Shown here: in pieces, positions 1 through 9,222 of the stretch
How positions within the stretch are numbered: position 1 is the first letter of the stretch
Layout: every line of letters starts with the position of its first letter
From: Flavobacteriales bacterium UBA2669
Lineage (GTDB): Bacteria > Bacteroidota > Bacteroidia > Flavobacteriales_E > Vicingaceae
Direction: 5' to 3'
DNA: 64,000 bases
Assembly: GCA_002359215.1 (NCBI GenBank)
Contig: DEMN01000013.1
Location: 186,001 to 250,000 of the forward strand
Program-made: the position numbers and the translations under genes
The notes under the pieces: generated by a model
The model's database searches: none
Told to the model about the DNA's origin: nothing
Seen by the model: only the letters and a program-made list of their open reading frames with translations

Positions 1-609
1 AATTGCTTGAATTCGTTCTTTAGCTGCATCTATTTCTTCTTTACTTTCTTTAGCATAAATTAATATTTGAGCATATTTCACCTCCGATTCTATCATTGGT
101 ATGGAATCTTTAGGGATTTTTTTGTAGAAATCTCTCACTTCTTTTGGCGTAATAGTTAATCCAGAAGTAATTTTTCCTTGCATACGCTGACTAATCATTT
201 GATCTTTAACCGTACCCCTAAATTCCTCTTTTATTTCTTTTATGGTCTTTTTATAGTATTGCTCCAACTTTCGTTCAGAACCAATTTGTGCAATAAAATA
301 ATTTAATCTTCTATCAATTTCCATCTCCACCTCTTCATCGCTAACTTCCAAACTATCTTGTTTGGCCTGATGAATTAATAATTTTTGAAATAATAACTCT
401 TCCATTAATTCACATTTGTTATTATCATCTACAATGACACCTTGAGATTTTAAAGAAACAATTTGAGATTCTAATGAAGAAAACAATAACATTTCTCCAC
501 CTACTACAGCAATCGTCTTGTCTAATACTTTGCCATCGGTTTGACTTTTTAAGGTACTCCCAATTAAAATTAAGGTAAGGAAAAAAAGGTTTTTTAAATT
601 TATTTTCAT
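1..609 (-). CDS. SurA-like periplasmic chaperone/peptidyl-prolyl isomerase, N-terminal part (cut by window edge)
   Basis: An open frame on the minus strand starts with ATG at 609 and runs off the left edge, so only about 203 residues are visible. It begins with a hydrophobic signal peptide (MKINLKNLFFLTLILIGSTL). The next stretch resembles the SurA N-terminal chaperone domain: a 'KTIAVVGGEMLLFSSLE' strand-helix, then long charged helices, a 'QRMQGKITSG' segment and 'ITPKEVRDFY', the usual lead-in to a parvulin domain. The parvulin domain itself should begin at 'EVKYAQILIYAKES', close to the edge. SurA proteins fold outer-membrane proteins in the periplasm. This is the third of three related genes in a row downstream of guaB, 46 bases from its neighbour. 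The SurA class is well supported; whether PPIase activity is present cannot be seen here. Confidence 0.85.
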   Translation of the reverse strand, partial: MKINLKNLFFLTLILIGSTLKSQTDGKVLDKTIAVVGGEMLLFSSLESQIVSLKSQGVIVDDNNKCELMEELLFQKLLIHQAKQDSLEVSDEEVEMEIDRRLNYFIAQIGSERKLEQYYKKTIKEIKEEFRGTVKDQMISQRMQGKITSGLTITPKEVRDFYKKIPKDSIPMIESEVKYAQILIYAKESKEEIDAAKERIQAI

Positions 610-655
610 TTTTTTGATTTTCTCAGTTATCTAATTTCAAATCTATAATTTCAAA

Positions 656-1519
656 TCAATTTACTTCTTTTTGGTAAAACTTCACTTTATTAGAGCTTAT
701 TGCCTGTTGGTATAAATCGTGTTTCAATTTTTTCAGAAGATTAAGCTTTCTTTTATTGATAATGATATTTTTAATGTTATTGGTTTCAAAAGCTAAAGGA
801 GCAACATCCCCACTTTTTTTGTGATTATTGATTTTTAAAAAATAATAAGCTAACGAATCTTCAAGTACCATATCAATATTTGCAGCAATTTGATAACCTA
901 CTAATAAAGGTAATTCTTTTTTTAAATCATTTACTTCTATCCATTCTTCTTCATTAAAATAAAATTTTTCGGCATATTGATGTGCATATTCTTTTACTTC
1001 TTGCTGGTCTTTTTCTTCTTCTGAAGCAAAAATCTTTTTCACTTTTTTAATTTTAGGTGCTTTTAAAGGCACTTTCATAAACTTCACTTTAACAATATCA
1101 TTTATTAGTTTAAAATTCTCAGGATTTTTATCATAATAAGCCTTAACCTCTTCTTGAGTTACAGATGTGTCTAACTTTTGTTTTATTAACTCTTTTTCAT
1201 AGGTATAAATTAAAAGTGTTGTTCTGTAATCTTCTAATTGTTTTTTAAAATCTTGCTGATTTTGATCTAAATTAAGCTCTGCTTTTTGCAAGACTAATTT
1301 TTCTTTAATCCAATTTTCAATAAAATTATTTACAATGGTTAAACTATCTTCTTTAGTAATACCTGTTAACGTTAAATTTTCAATTTCTTTCAATTTTAAC
1401 TGGTACTCTCCCAACTCTACAACAACACCTTGTTTATCGTCTTCTTCTTTTGCAAAAAAATCTAGATCACAAGAAACAAGTGGAAGTAAAATTAAAGCGA
1501 ACCCAATCAGTTGTTTCAT
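656..1519 (-). CDS. SurA-like lipoprotein without a clear parvulin domain
   Basis: This 287-residue protein starts with a lipoprotein signal peptide ending 'LLPLVSC' with the lipidated cysteine at position 17, so it should sit in the periplasm on a membrane anchor. The following helices (about 30-130) look like a SurA/PrsA N-terminal chaperone domain: 'NFIENWIKEKLVLQKAE' and 'VTQEEVKAYYDKNPENFKL'. After the last motif a parvulin domain would be expected, but the region 135-287 is a lysine-rich, divergent sequence in which I cannot find the catalytic parvulin pattern. It lies between two clearer SurA/PpiD relatives on the same strand, with gaps of 46 and 63 bases, which suggests one operon. 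Role by inference: holdase or adaptor in outer-membrane protein folding. The family link is reasonably sure; catalysis is doubtful. Confidence 0.72.
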   Translation of the reverse strand: MKQLIGFALILLPLVSCDLDFFAKEEDDKQGVVVELGEYQLKLKEIENLTLTGITKEDSLTIVNNFIENWIKEKLVLQKAELNLDQNQQDFKKQLEDYRTTLLIYTYEKELIKQKLDTSVTQEEVKAYYDKNPENFKLINDIVKVKFMKVPLKAPKIKKVKKIFASEEEKDQQEVKEYAHQYAEKFYFNEEEWIEVNDLKKELPLLVGYQIAANIDMVLEDSLAYYFLKINNHKKSGDVAPLAFETNNIKNIIINKRKLNLLKKLKHDLYQQAISSNKVKFYQKEVN

Positions 1520-1582
1520 TGTTATTTATTATTTGTTCTCAGTTATTCTTCTTTATTTGTTAACTACCATTAACTATCATAA

Positions 1583-3562
1583 TTACTGTAACTTAGACAA
1601 TACTTCTTTATGAATTTTTACAGGGTATTTTTTTCTTAATGTTTCTACCCATTCTTTTTCTAATTTATTTTGATAATCTGAAGTTATCAACCCTCTCACT
1701 TCATCTAATAATTTAGGTTGGGGAGCTAATACTTCTTTTACTTCAATCAATACAACTTCATTTTCATTGTTAAGTTTTGTTATCGCTTTGTTTTCCCATT
1801 TAGCTTTGTCAACTAATTCGTTTTGCTCTTTAGTAAATTTACCTTCTTCAATAGTTAAACTAAGTTGGCTGTCTTTATTGATTTGTTTAAGAATATCCTC
1901 ATTGCTATATCCTTTTTTAGCTTTTACTTTAATTAATTTCTCTACTTTTTTAGCTATTTTTTCATTACTACATTTATAAATAACTACATCTGCACGTTCT
2001 CCCCACATATAATTTTGTTTGTTTGCTTCATAAAAAGCCTCCAAACCTGTAGTGTCTTTAACTGCTTTGCTCCATACTTTTTCATCAGTAATATTAAACA
2101 ACAAAATGCCTTCTCTATATTCTTGCAACAACATTCTAAACTCTTTGTTAACAATAGGAAGTCTTCTGTTTTTAAATCTCATAGTCATTTCTTCAACCAC
2201 AGTATTATATAATTTGTTAATATAAGATTTTAAATCCACGTTAGTAGGTTCATTTCTACTCATATGGTTTTCTAGTCTTTTGGCAAATTGTGTTTGTCTG
2301 TACTCAAACTTTTCTCCATCTTTTGGATAAAATCCAAACATTACTTTATCCAGTTTTGCAACATCTTCAACTTTCCATTCTCCTTTGTTAAACTTTTTTT
2401 GGTCTACAGCTGTATAAAAATCGTTTCTTCTTTTTAAATCTTCTTTAAAATTGTTCTCTTTCTTAATGTTTTCGATAACAATTTCCTTACTCTTATTGGC
2501 TCTAGAATCTCTTGCTACTTTAGCTTTTAATGTTGGATATAATTCCTCATAAGATTCTAAATTTTTCAACTCTAAACGTTTAATGATATGCCAGCCGTAA
2601 TCTGTAAGTATAGGTGCTGCAATATCTCCATCATTTTCTAAAGCAAAAGCAGCTGTCTCAAACTCTTCTACCATTTTTCCGGCACCAAAAGCAGGTAGCT
2701 CTCCACCTCTTTTTGCAGATTCTTTATCTTCTGAATACTGTCTTGCCAAAGCTGTAAAGTCAGCACCTTCAGCGGTTACTTTAGCATAAATTTCATCTAT
2801 TTTTTCCTTTTTTTGATTAATTTCATCTTCGCCTAATTTTTTATCTGCTCTTACCATTATATGAGCCACTTTCATAATTCCTCTGGCTTTTCTTTTATCA
2901 ATAGTTTTTACTAAATGATAACCAAAACTCGTTCTTACAGGCATAGAGATTTTTCCTACTTCAGTCTCATAAGCTGCTGTTTCAAAAGGATAAACCATTT
3001 GAAAAGCTGAGAAATAACCTAAATTACCTTTATTGTTTTTTGCTGACGGATCTTCAGAAACTTCTGCAGCTACTTTTTCAAAATCTTCGCCACCAATAAT
3101 TCTTTTTCTAATTTTCATTATTTTGTTGTAAGCTGCCAAAGTATCTTTTGGATCTGCTTCTAACGCTACTTTCACCAAAATATGTGCTGCTTTAACATCA
3201 TATTTCATTCTTTCATAAGCTTCTTCAATTAACTTTTCAGTAACTTCTCTATCACTTAAATAAGGTTGTGCTAATTGTTTCCTATAACCTTCTAACTCTT
3301 GTGTAAAAGCGGGAAAAGTATCCATTCCCAAATCTTCAGCCTCAACTACTTTAAGTTTAAATTTAATGTACAAATCTAAATAGTCTTCTACTTCTTCTTT
3401 CGTATTCTTTTTATTGTCTGAGTTTTTATTATATATGGCTTCAAACTCTTCTAAGGTGATTTTTTTGTCTCCAATTTCCATTAATATCGGACTATCATTT
3501 TTCTGAGCAAAAACTACTAATGTTCCTAATAAGAAACTTATACAAACAATTAATTTTTTCAT
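1583..3562 (-). CDS. Periplasmic peptidyl-prolyl isomerase with two parvulin domains
   Basis: A 659-residue exported protein with a signal peptide (MKKLIVCISFLLGTLVVFAQ). An N-terminal helical part (25-115) contains 'KITLEEFEAIYNK'. Two parvulin (PpiC-type rotamase) domains follow at roughly 120-220 ('AAHILVKVALEADPKDT', 'GNLGYFSAFQMVYPFE', 'TSFGYHLVKTIDKRKA') and 228-335 ('VAHIMVRADKKLGEDE', 'GELPAFGAGKMVEEFE', 'TDYGWHIIKRLELK'). The long C-terminal part (340-659) is helical and charged. This architecture is widespread in Bacteroidota and assigned to proline isomerisation and chaperoning of envelope proteins. It starts 38 bases after the guaB stop on the same strand, with no terminator visible between them, so co-transcription with guaB is likely. 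Confidence 0.93.
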   Translation of the reverse strand: MKKLIVCISFLLGTLVVFAQKNDSPILMEIGDKKITLEEFEAIYNKNSDNKKNTKEEVEDYLDLYIKFKLKVVEAEDLGMDTFPAFTQELEGYRKQLAQPYLSDREVTEKLIEEAYERMKYDVKAAHILVKVALEADPKDTLAAYNKIMKIRKRIIGGEDFEKVAAEVSEDPSAKNNKGNLGYFSAFQMVYPFETAAYETEVGKISMPVRTSFGYHLVKTIDKRKARGIMKVAHIMVRADKKLGEDEINQKKEKIDEIYAKVTAEGADFTALARQYSEDKESAKRGGELPAFGAGKMVEEFETAAFALENDGDIAAPILTDYGWHIIKRLELKNLESYEELYPTLKAKVARDSRANKSKEIVIENIKKENNFKEDLKRRNDFYTAVDQKKFNKGEWKVEDVAKLDKVMFGFYPKDGEKFEYRQTQFAKRLENHMSRNEPTNVDLKSYINKLYNTVVEEMTMRFKNRRLPIVNKEFRMLLQEYREGILLFNITDEKVWSKAVKDTTGLEAFYEANKQNYMWGERADVVIYKCSNEKIAKKVEKLIKVKAKKGYSNEDILKQINKDSQLSLTIEEGKFTKEQNELVDKAKWENKAITKLNNENEVVLIEVKEVLAPQPKLLDEVRGLITSDYQNKLEKEWVETLRKKYPVKIHKEVLSKLQ

Positions 3563-3600
3563 TTTTATTCTAATTTAATTTTTAGTTTAATTTCTAATTC

Positions 3601-5073
3601 CTATCGTCTTGAATAATTAGGAGCTTCTCTAGTAATGGTAATATTATGCGGATGGCTTTCATTCATTCCGGAAGCTGTTATTCTTATAAATTTAGCTTTT
3701 TTCAATTCTTCAATATTTCGTGCTCCACAATAACCCATTCCTGCCTTTAATCCACCAATCATTTGATAAATTACTTCGCTTAAAAATCCTTTATAAGGTA
3801 CTCTTCCCGAAATTCCTTCTGGTACCAATTTAGCGATATCATCTTCTGCATCCTGAAAATACCTATCCTTAGAACCTTTTTGCATGGCTTCTATTGAGCC
3901 CATACCTCTATATGCCTTAAATTTTCTACCTTCATAAATGATGGTTTCTCCTGGTGATTCATCAACTCCTGCAAACAATGAGCCTGCCATAATTGAATCT
4001 GCTCCTGCTGATAAGGCTTTTACAATATCTCCGGTAAATCTAATTCCACCATCAGCAATTAATGGCACACCTGTACCTTTTAAACCTTCCGCAACCATCA
4101 TTACTGCCGAAAGTTGTGGAACCCCAACACCTGCTATAATTCTCGTGGTACAAATGGAACCTGGTCCAATCCCCACTTTCACTGCATCTGCTCCTGCTTC
4201 TACTAATGCTAATGCTGCTTCTTTAGTAGCGATATTTCCTACTACTACTTGTAAGTTTGGAAAAGTTGACTTAACTGTTTTTAATGTTTCTATCACTCCT
4301 CTTGAATGTCCATGTGCAGTATCAATAATTACTGCATCAACTCCTGCTTTTTCTAAAGCCCCTACTCTTTCCAATACATCTGCAGTTACTCCAACTGCTG
4401 CTGCTACTCTCAATCTTCCGTACTCATCTTTACAAGCATTTGGTTTAAGAATAACTTTTTTAATGTCTTTATATGTAATTAAACCAATTAATTCATTATT
4501 TTCATTTACTACAGGCAATTTTTCAATTTTATACTCTTGAAGAATCTCTCTAGCTTTTTCTAAATTAGTTCCTTGTTGGGCAGTAATAATATTTTCAGCA
4601 GTCATTACCTGAGCAATAGGCGTTTCCATATTCTTCTGAAAACGCAAATCTCTATTGGTCACAATTCCAACCAACTTTCTTTCTTCATTTACCACAGGAA
4701 TACCACCTATTTTATGTTTAGACATTAACGCCAACGCATCACCAACATTTGCTCCATTCAATATAGTAACAGGATCTTGAATCATACCACTTTCAGAACG
4801 CTTAACAATTCTCACTTTTTCTGCTTGTTGCTCAATAGTCATGTTTTTATGCAACACCCCTATTCCTCCTTCTTGAGCTATAGCAATAGCCAATTTAGAT
4901 TCTGTTACAGTATCCATAGCAGCAGAAACTATTGGTGTTTTAAGCTCAATTTTTTTAGTGAATTTTGTTGTAATTGAAACTTCTCTAGGAAGTACTTCTG
5001 AATAGGCAGGTACCATTAACACATCATCATAGGTTAACCCCTCTCCTATTATTTTATCTAATAAATCGCTCAT
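3601..5073 (-). CDS. guaB: Inosine-5'-monophosphate dehydrogenase
   Basis: GuaB oxidises IMP to XMP with NAD+, the committed step of GMP synthesis, in the cytosol. The 490-residue length is typical. The TIM-barrel start 'EGLTYDDVLMVPAYSEVLP' is followed by a pair of CBS domains at about 95-205 ('VTILNGANVGDALALM', 'RKLVGIVTNRDLRF', 'ELIGLITYKDIKKV'). The catalytic loop 'GIGPGSICTTRIIAG' places the nucleophilic cysteine at residue 308. The IMP-binding 'IADGGIRFTGDIVKAL' and the flap 'YRGMGSIEAM' are present. The ATG at 5073 lies 22 bases after a TACTTTCG box (5096-5103). It is the first gene of a probable four-gene unit with three periplasmic chaperone genes. That pairing is not functional in an obvious way, so it may only reflect conserved gene order. 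Confidence 0.98.
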   Translation of the reverse strand: MSDLLDKIIGEGLTYDDVLMVPAYSEVLPREVSITTKFTKKIELKTPIVSAAMDTVTESKLAIAIAQEGGIGVLHKNMTIEQQAEKVRIVKRSESGMIQDPVTILNGANVGDALALMSKHKIGGIPVVNEERKLVGIVTNRDLRFQKNMETPIAQVMTAENIITAQQGTNLEKAREILQEYKIEKLPVVNENNELIGLITYKDIKKVILKPNACKDEYGRLRVAAAVGVTADVLERVGALEKAGVDAVIIDTAHGHSRGVIETLKTVKSTFPNLQVVVGNIATKEAALALVEAGADAVKVGIGPGSICTTRIIAGVGVPQLSAVMMVAEGLKGTGVPLIADGGIRFTGDIVKALSAGADSIMAGSLFAGVDESPGETIIYEGRKFKAYRGMGSIEAMQKGSKDRYFQDAEDDIAKLVPEGISGRVPYKGFLSEVIYQMIGGLKAGMGYCGARNIEELKKAKFIRITASGMNESHPHNITITREAPNYSRR

Positions 5074-5095
5074 AAATTTTTGAAAATAATTGTTG

Positions 5096-5103
5096 CGAAA
5101 GTA
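5096..5103 (-). promoter_or_regulatory. Candidate guaB -7 promoter box
   Basis: Read on the minus strand this is TACTTTCG, close to the Bacteroidota sigma-A -7 consensus TAnnTTTG, and it lies 22 bases before the guaB ATG. I see no TTG at the expected -33 distance, so the call rests on the -7 box and its position. Confidence 0.45.
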
Positions 5104-5196
5104 CTAAAAAATGTTCTTTATTTTTTGTTAATTTTTACTAATTATTGTTTAGGTTTTTCTTAGCTTTACGAGCCTTTTAAAGCTTATTTTTTATTT

Positions 5197-5445
5197 ATGA
5201 CAAACACTTCAAATATAAATTATCCTATTTATAGAAAATATAAAAACAACAAATCGTATTTTAAAATTATCTCCAAAGAGGAATTTGAAGAAATTCAAGT
5301 GCTTGGCAATACTTATACACTTCATCATTTTAAAGCCAAAATTTTACCCGACAGAAATCTAATTAATGATTTAAGCCTTAACTATAGAGCATATTGCGAT
5401 ATTATTTCTGAATATGAGTATGAAACTATTAAAGAAAAAGTTTAG
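5197..5445 (+). CDS. Small hypothetical protein (82 aa)
   Basis: I do not recognise this protein. It is 82 residues, hydrophilic, with no signal peptide or membrane segment, rich in Tyr, Ile and Asn and ending in a charged 'EYEYETIKEKV'. The segment 'SYFKIISKEEFEEIQVLG' suggests an alpha/beta fold. It stands between the divergent guaB promoter and the YdeP-type oxidoreductase, with its own ATG and TAG. An overlapping frame on the other strand (5371-5829) mostly covers the start of the oxidoreductase gene and looks spurious. Codon use is like the neighbours, so I keep it as a probable real gene without a function. Confidence 0.6.
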   Translation: MTNTSNINYPIYRKYKNNKSYFKIISKEEFEEIQVLGNTYTLHHFKAKILPDRNLINDLSLNYRAYCDIISEYEYETIKEKV

Positions 5446-5513
5446 AGATTTAATTAGAAAAACTTCGGTCTTCCGACTTCGGTTTTCAGGCTTATAAGTT
5501 ATATGAGTTTTAT

Positions 5514-5521
5514 TATCTTTG
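5514..5521 (+). promoter_or_regulatory. Candidate -7 promoter box of the YdeP-type oxidoreductase gene
   Basis: TATCTTTG matches the Bacteroidota -7 consensus TAnnTTTG and lies 21 bases before the ATG at 5543. A near-exact direct repeat of ACTTCGGT sits just upstream (about 5462-5485). I see no clear -33 TTG. Confidence 0.5.
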
Positions 5522-5542
5522 TAAACATCAAAACGTATTGAC

Positions 5543-7831
5543 ATGTCAAATAGAAAAGTACAAATTGTTCCACCAGAGGAATTTAGTAGTCTTAAACTTA
5601 CAGAACGTAAAGAAAAAGCTGCTGGAATTCCTGCCTTAATTTCTTCTATGAAACACATAAGTGAAGAGCTAGGTATTTGGCAAGGTATTAAAGTACTAAA
5701 CAAAATGAACCAAAAAGATGGTTTTGATTGTCCGGGTTGTGCTTGGCCCGATCCGGACGGAAAACGTTCTTCATTAGGCGAATATTGCGAAAATGGTGTA
5801 AAAGCCATAGCCGAAGAAGCTACTACCAAAAAAGTTACTCCTGAATTCTTAAAAAAACACAGTGTAGAAGAAATTAGTAAATGGACAGATTACGCTATAG
5901 GAAAAGCAGGAAGAATTACCGAACCTATGTACTTAAAAGAAAGCAGTTCTTATTATGAACCTATTTCTTGGAAAAAGGCTTTTGAGATTATAGGAAACAA
6001 ACTCAACAATCTTTCATCACCTGATGAAGCTGTTTTTTATACTTCAGGAAGAACAAGTAACGAAGCTGCTTACATGTACCAGCTTTTTGTCCGTCAATTA
6101 GGCACTAACAATCTACCCGATTGTTCCAATATGTGTCACGAATCTAGTGGTACTGCACTAAGCGAAACTTTAGGTATTGGAAAAGGAAGCGTAACCTTAG
6201 AAGATTTACACATTGCAGAAGTAATTGTTGTAATGGGTCAAAATCCGGGTACTAACCACCCTAGAATGCTTTCTGCTTTAGAAAAATGCAAAGAAAATGG
6301 TGGAAAAATCATCACCATCAACCCTATTCCTGAGGCGGGAAACAATGTTTTTATTGACCCTCAGAATCCGCTTTCTATCATTAAAGGCGGTGAAAAAATA
6401 AACGATATTTTCTTACAAGTAAAAATAAACGGTGATATTGCTTTACTAAAGGCTGTGTTATACCTTATGTTAGAAGCAGAAACCAACCAACCGGGAAAAG
6501 TTTTTGATTTAGATTTCATTAATGAACATTGTATCAATTATGATGAATTTATAAATGATATTAAAAAAACCGATTTCAACAAAGCTGTTGCTGAAAGTGG
6601 AATTAGTGAGACTGAAATAAGAGCTTTTGCTGAATTACTCATTGAAAAGAAAAAAATTATTGTTTGCTGGGCAATGGGATTAACCCAACATAAAAATGCA
6701 GTTAACACGATTAGAGAAGTAGTTAATCTTTTGTTAGTGAAAGGAAGTATAGGAAAACCTGGAGCTGGAACTTGTCCTGTTAGGGGGCATAGTAATGTGC
6801 AAGGCGACAGAACTATGGGTATTTGGGAAAAACCTAATCCTGATTTCTTAAATAAATTAGAAGAGCATTTTTCTATACAATGCCCAAGAGAAGATGGTTA
6901 TGATGCCGTAGAAGCTATTAAAGCCATGAACGAAAACAAAGTAAGAGTTTTTATGGCTATGGGAGGAAATTTTATTTCTGCTACTCCCGATAGTGAGTAC
7001 ACAGGAAAAGCCATGCAAAATTGCGATTTAACCATTCAAGTTTCTACCAAACTCAACCGTTCTCATTTAGTTACAGGGAAAGAAGCACTAATTCTTCCTT
7101 GTATCTCTCGTTCTGAAACAGATATACAAGCAACAGGAAAACAATTTATTACGGTTGAAAATTCTATGGGAATTGTACATAAAAGTAAAGGAAGTTTTGA
7201 TCCTGCTTCGCCACATTTACAAAGTGAACATGCTATTATTGCAGGAATTGCAAATGCTACTTTTAAAAACAGTCCCATCAATTGGACAGCCATGAAAGAT
7301 GATTATAATATAGTAAGAAACCACATTGCAGCAACTATTCCCGGTTTTGAAAACTTTAATGAAAAAGTTCAACAACCTAGTGGCTTTTATTTGCCTAATG
7401 GTGCAAGAGAAAGAAATTTCAATCTGCCTGACAAAAAAGCAAAGTTTACCGTTAATCCGTTAGCAGAAAACAAAGTAGCGAAAGACAACTTTATTATGAT
7501 GACCATAAGAACTCACGACCAATACAATACTACTATTTATGGTATGGACGATAGATACAGAGGAATTATCAACGAAAGAAGAGTAATATTAATGAACAAA
7601 TCAGACATTGAAGAAAGCAATTTACAGGCAGAACAAATTGTTCATCTAACCAGCTTTTTCAACGGAGAAGAACGTATTGCTCACAATTTTAAAATTGTAC
7701 CATACAATATTGCGAAAGGTTGTGTTGCTACTTATTTTCCAGAAACAAATGTATTGGTTCCAATAGATAGCGTTGCTGACAAAAGCAATACGCCAGTTTC
7801 TAAATTTATTGAAGTAGCAATTTCTCATTAA
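5543..7831 (+). CDS. FdhF/YdeP family molybdopterin oxidoreductase
   Basis: A 762-residue protein of the formate dehydrogenase alpha-subunit/YdeP family, which carries a bis-molybdopterin guanine dinucleotide cofactor. The N-terminal 'DCPGCAWPDPDGKRS' (first Cys at 63) is the signature of the YdeP branch, which lacks a full four-cysteine iron-sulfur motif. Molybdopterin-binding stretches include 'YTSGRTSNEAAYMYQLF', 'CSNMCHESSGTALSETLG', 'VVMGQNPGTNHPRML', 'KPGAGTCPVRGHSNVQGDR' and the C-terminal 'TIRTHDQYNTTIYGMDDRYRG'. No signal peptide, so it is cytosolic. The physiological substrate of YdeP proteins is poorly known; acid or oxidative stress roles have been proposed for E. coli YdeP. No fdhD or molybdenum-cofactor gene is nearby. 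hutI follows after 32 bases on the same strand. Confidence 0.93.
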   Translation: MSNRKVQIVPPEEFSSLKLTERKEKAAGIPALISSMKHISEELGIWQGIKVLNKMNQKDGFDCPGCAWPDPDGKRSSLGEYCENGVKAIAEEATTKKVTPEFLKKHSVEEISKWTDYAIGKAGRITEPMYLKESSSYYEPISWKKAFEIIGNKLNNLSSPDEAVFYTSGRTSNEAAYMYQLFVRQLGTNNLPDCSNMCHESSGTALSETLGIGKGSVTLEDLHIAEVIVVMGQNPGTNHPRMLSALEKCKENGGKIITINPIPEAGNNVFIDPQNPLSIIKGGEKINDIFLQVKINGDIALLKAVLYLMLEAETNQPGKVFDLDFINEHCINYDEFINDIKKTDFNKAVAESGISETEIRAFAELLIEKKKIIVCWAMGLTQHKNAVNTIREVVNLLLVKGSIGKPGAGTCPVRGHSNVQGDRTMGIWEKPNPDFLNKLEEHFSIQCPREDGYDAVEAIKAMNENKVRVFMAMGGNFISATPDSEYTGKAMQNCDLTIQVSTKLNRSHLVTGKEALILPCISRSETDIQATGKQFITVENSMGIVHKSKGSFDPASPHLQSEHAIIAGIANATFKNSPINWTAMKDDYNIVRNHIAATIPGFENFNEKVQQPSGFYLPNGARERNFNLPDKKAKFTVNPLAENKVAKDNFIMMTIRTHDQYNTTIYGMDDRYRGIINERRVILMNKSDIEESNLQAEQIVHLTSFFNGEERIAHNFKIVPYNIAKGCVATYFPETNVLVPIDSVADKSNTPVSKFIEVAISH

Positions 7832-7863
7832 AATTTAATTTACCTAAAACCCTAATCCATAAA

Positions 7864-9117
7864 ATGAAAAAAATCTTAATAAAAAATATCAAAGAACTTA
7901 TTCAGGTAGAAACAACTCCTAAAGAAAAGGTAGTTGGTAAAGAAATGGCAACTCTTAACACTATAGAAAATGCGTGGTTAGCAATAGAAGGAGATAGAAT
8001 AATTGCTTTTGGTTCAATGGATAATTGGGGAGGAATTACAGATTGGTCTAATTTAGAGGTAATTGATGCTAGCAACAAAATTGTTATGCCTACTTTTTGT
8101 GATTCTCATACGCATATCATTTTTGCTGCTACTAGAGAAAGTGAGTTTGTGGACAGAATTAATGGTCTTACTTACGAAGAAATTGCTGCTAAAGGTGGTG
8201 GGATTTTAAATTCTGCTAAAAAATTACAAGCTGCCTCAGAAAATGAATTGTTTGATGCTGCTCTTCATAGAATAAACGAAGTAATTAGCACCGGAACAGG
8301 AGCTATAGAAATTAAAAGTGGATACGGGCTTACTGTTGAAAGTGAACTAAAAATGTTGCGAGTAATTAAAAGACTAAAAGCAGCTTGCCCCATTACCATA
8401 AAAGCTACTTTTTTGGGAGCTCATGCACTACCTACAACTTTTAAAGAAAACAGAAATGGATATATAGATAGCATTATAAACGAAATGCTACCTATCATAA
8501 AAGAAGAAAATTTAGCCGATTATATTGATGTTTTTTGTGAGAAAAATTATTTTACTCCCGAAGAAACTGAACGAATTATTCAAGCAGGAATAAAACAAGG
8601 ATTAACCCCAAAAATACACGTCAATCAGTTTAATTCTATTGGTGGAATTCAGGTAGGAATTAAAAACAATGCTTTATCTGTTGATCATTTAGAAGTAATG
8701 ACAGAACAGGATATTAAAGATTTGGCTAATTCATCCACCATGCCAACCTTACTTCCTTCATGTTCTTTCTTTTTAAACATTCCTTATGCTCCTGCAAGGG
8801 AACTTATTAATAACCATTTGCCTGTTTGTTTGGCTACAGATTACAATCCTGGTTCTACACCTTCTGGCAATATGCCTTTTGTACTTTCTTTGGCTTGTAT
8901 AAAATTAAGAATGACTCCCGAAGAAGCAATAAATGCAGCTACCATAAATGGAGCTTACGCTATGAATTTAAGTAATGAGCTTGGTAGCATCGCTGTTGGC
9001 AAAAAAGCTAACCTTATTATCACCAAAGCAATTCCTTCTTTCCACCATATACCTTACGCTTTTGGCTCTAATCCGGTTGAAACTGTTATTTTAAATGGCG
9101 AAAAAGTAAGTTTTTAA
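7864..9117 (+). CDS. hutI: Imidazolonepropionase
   Basis: HutI hydrolyses 4-imidazolone-5-propionate to N-formimino-glutamate in histidine breakdown. The 417-residue protein is an amidohydrolase-fold enzyme. The metal ligands are visible in 'FCDSHTHIIFAA' (His 82 and 84), followed by 'ESEFVDRINGLTYEEIA', 'TGAIEIKSGYGLT', 'FLGAHALP', 'HVNQFNSIGG', 'SVDHLEVM' and 'LATDYNPGSTPSGNMPF', all hallmark stretches of HutI. Cytosolic. The rest of the hut pathway (hutH, hutU, formiminoglutamase) is not in this window, so the gene is separated from its pathway partners here. The 32-base gap from the molybdoenzyme gene suggests shared transcription without an evident metabolic link. Confidence 0.97.
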   Translation: MKKILIKNIKELIQVETTPKEKVVGKEMATLNTIENAWLAIEGDRIIAFGSMDNWGGITDWSNLEVIDASNKIVMPTFCDSHTHIIFAATRESEFVDRINGLTYEEIAAKGGGILNSAKKLQAASENELFDAALHRINEVISTGTGAIEIKSGYGLTVESELKMLRVIKRLKAACPITIKATFLGAHALPTTFKENRNGYIDSIINEMLPIIKEENLADYIDVFCEKNYFTPEETERIIQAGIKQGLTPKIHVNQFNSIGGIQVGIKNNALSVDHLEVMTEQDIKDLANSSTMPTLLPSCSFFLNIPYAPARELINNHLPVCLATDYNPGSTPSGNMPFVLSLACIKLRMTPEEAINAATINGAYAMNLSNELGSIAVGKKANLIITKAIPSFHHIPYAFGSNPVETVILNGEKVSF

Positions 9118-9222
9118 TCCAAAATTCTTCTTTTTAAGATTCCAAGAGTTTAAGTATTTCCACTAATTTTTTATGTGAATTATTGTTAATTTTATGACCG
9201 ATAATTACTAAAAACTCTATCC

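Noticed and set aside
3938..4540. Plus-strand 200-residue frame inside guaB
   Set aside because: Low-complexity Ala/Pro/Thr/Ser translation antisense to a conserved gene; a shadow.
5371..5829. Minus-strand 152-residue frame
   Set aside because: It mirrors the start of the molybdoenzyme gene and the end of the 82-residue gene; composition is that of an antisense shadow.
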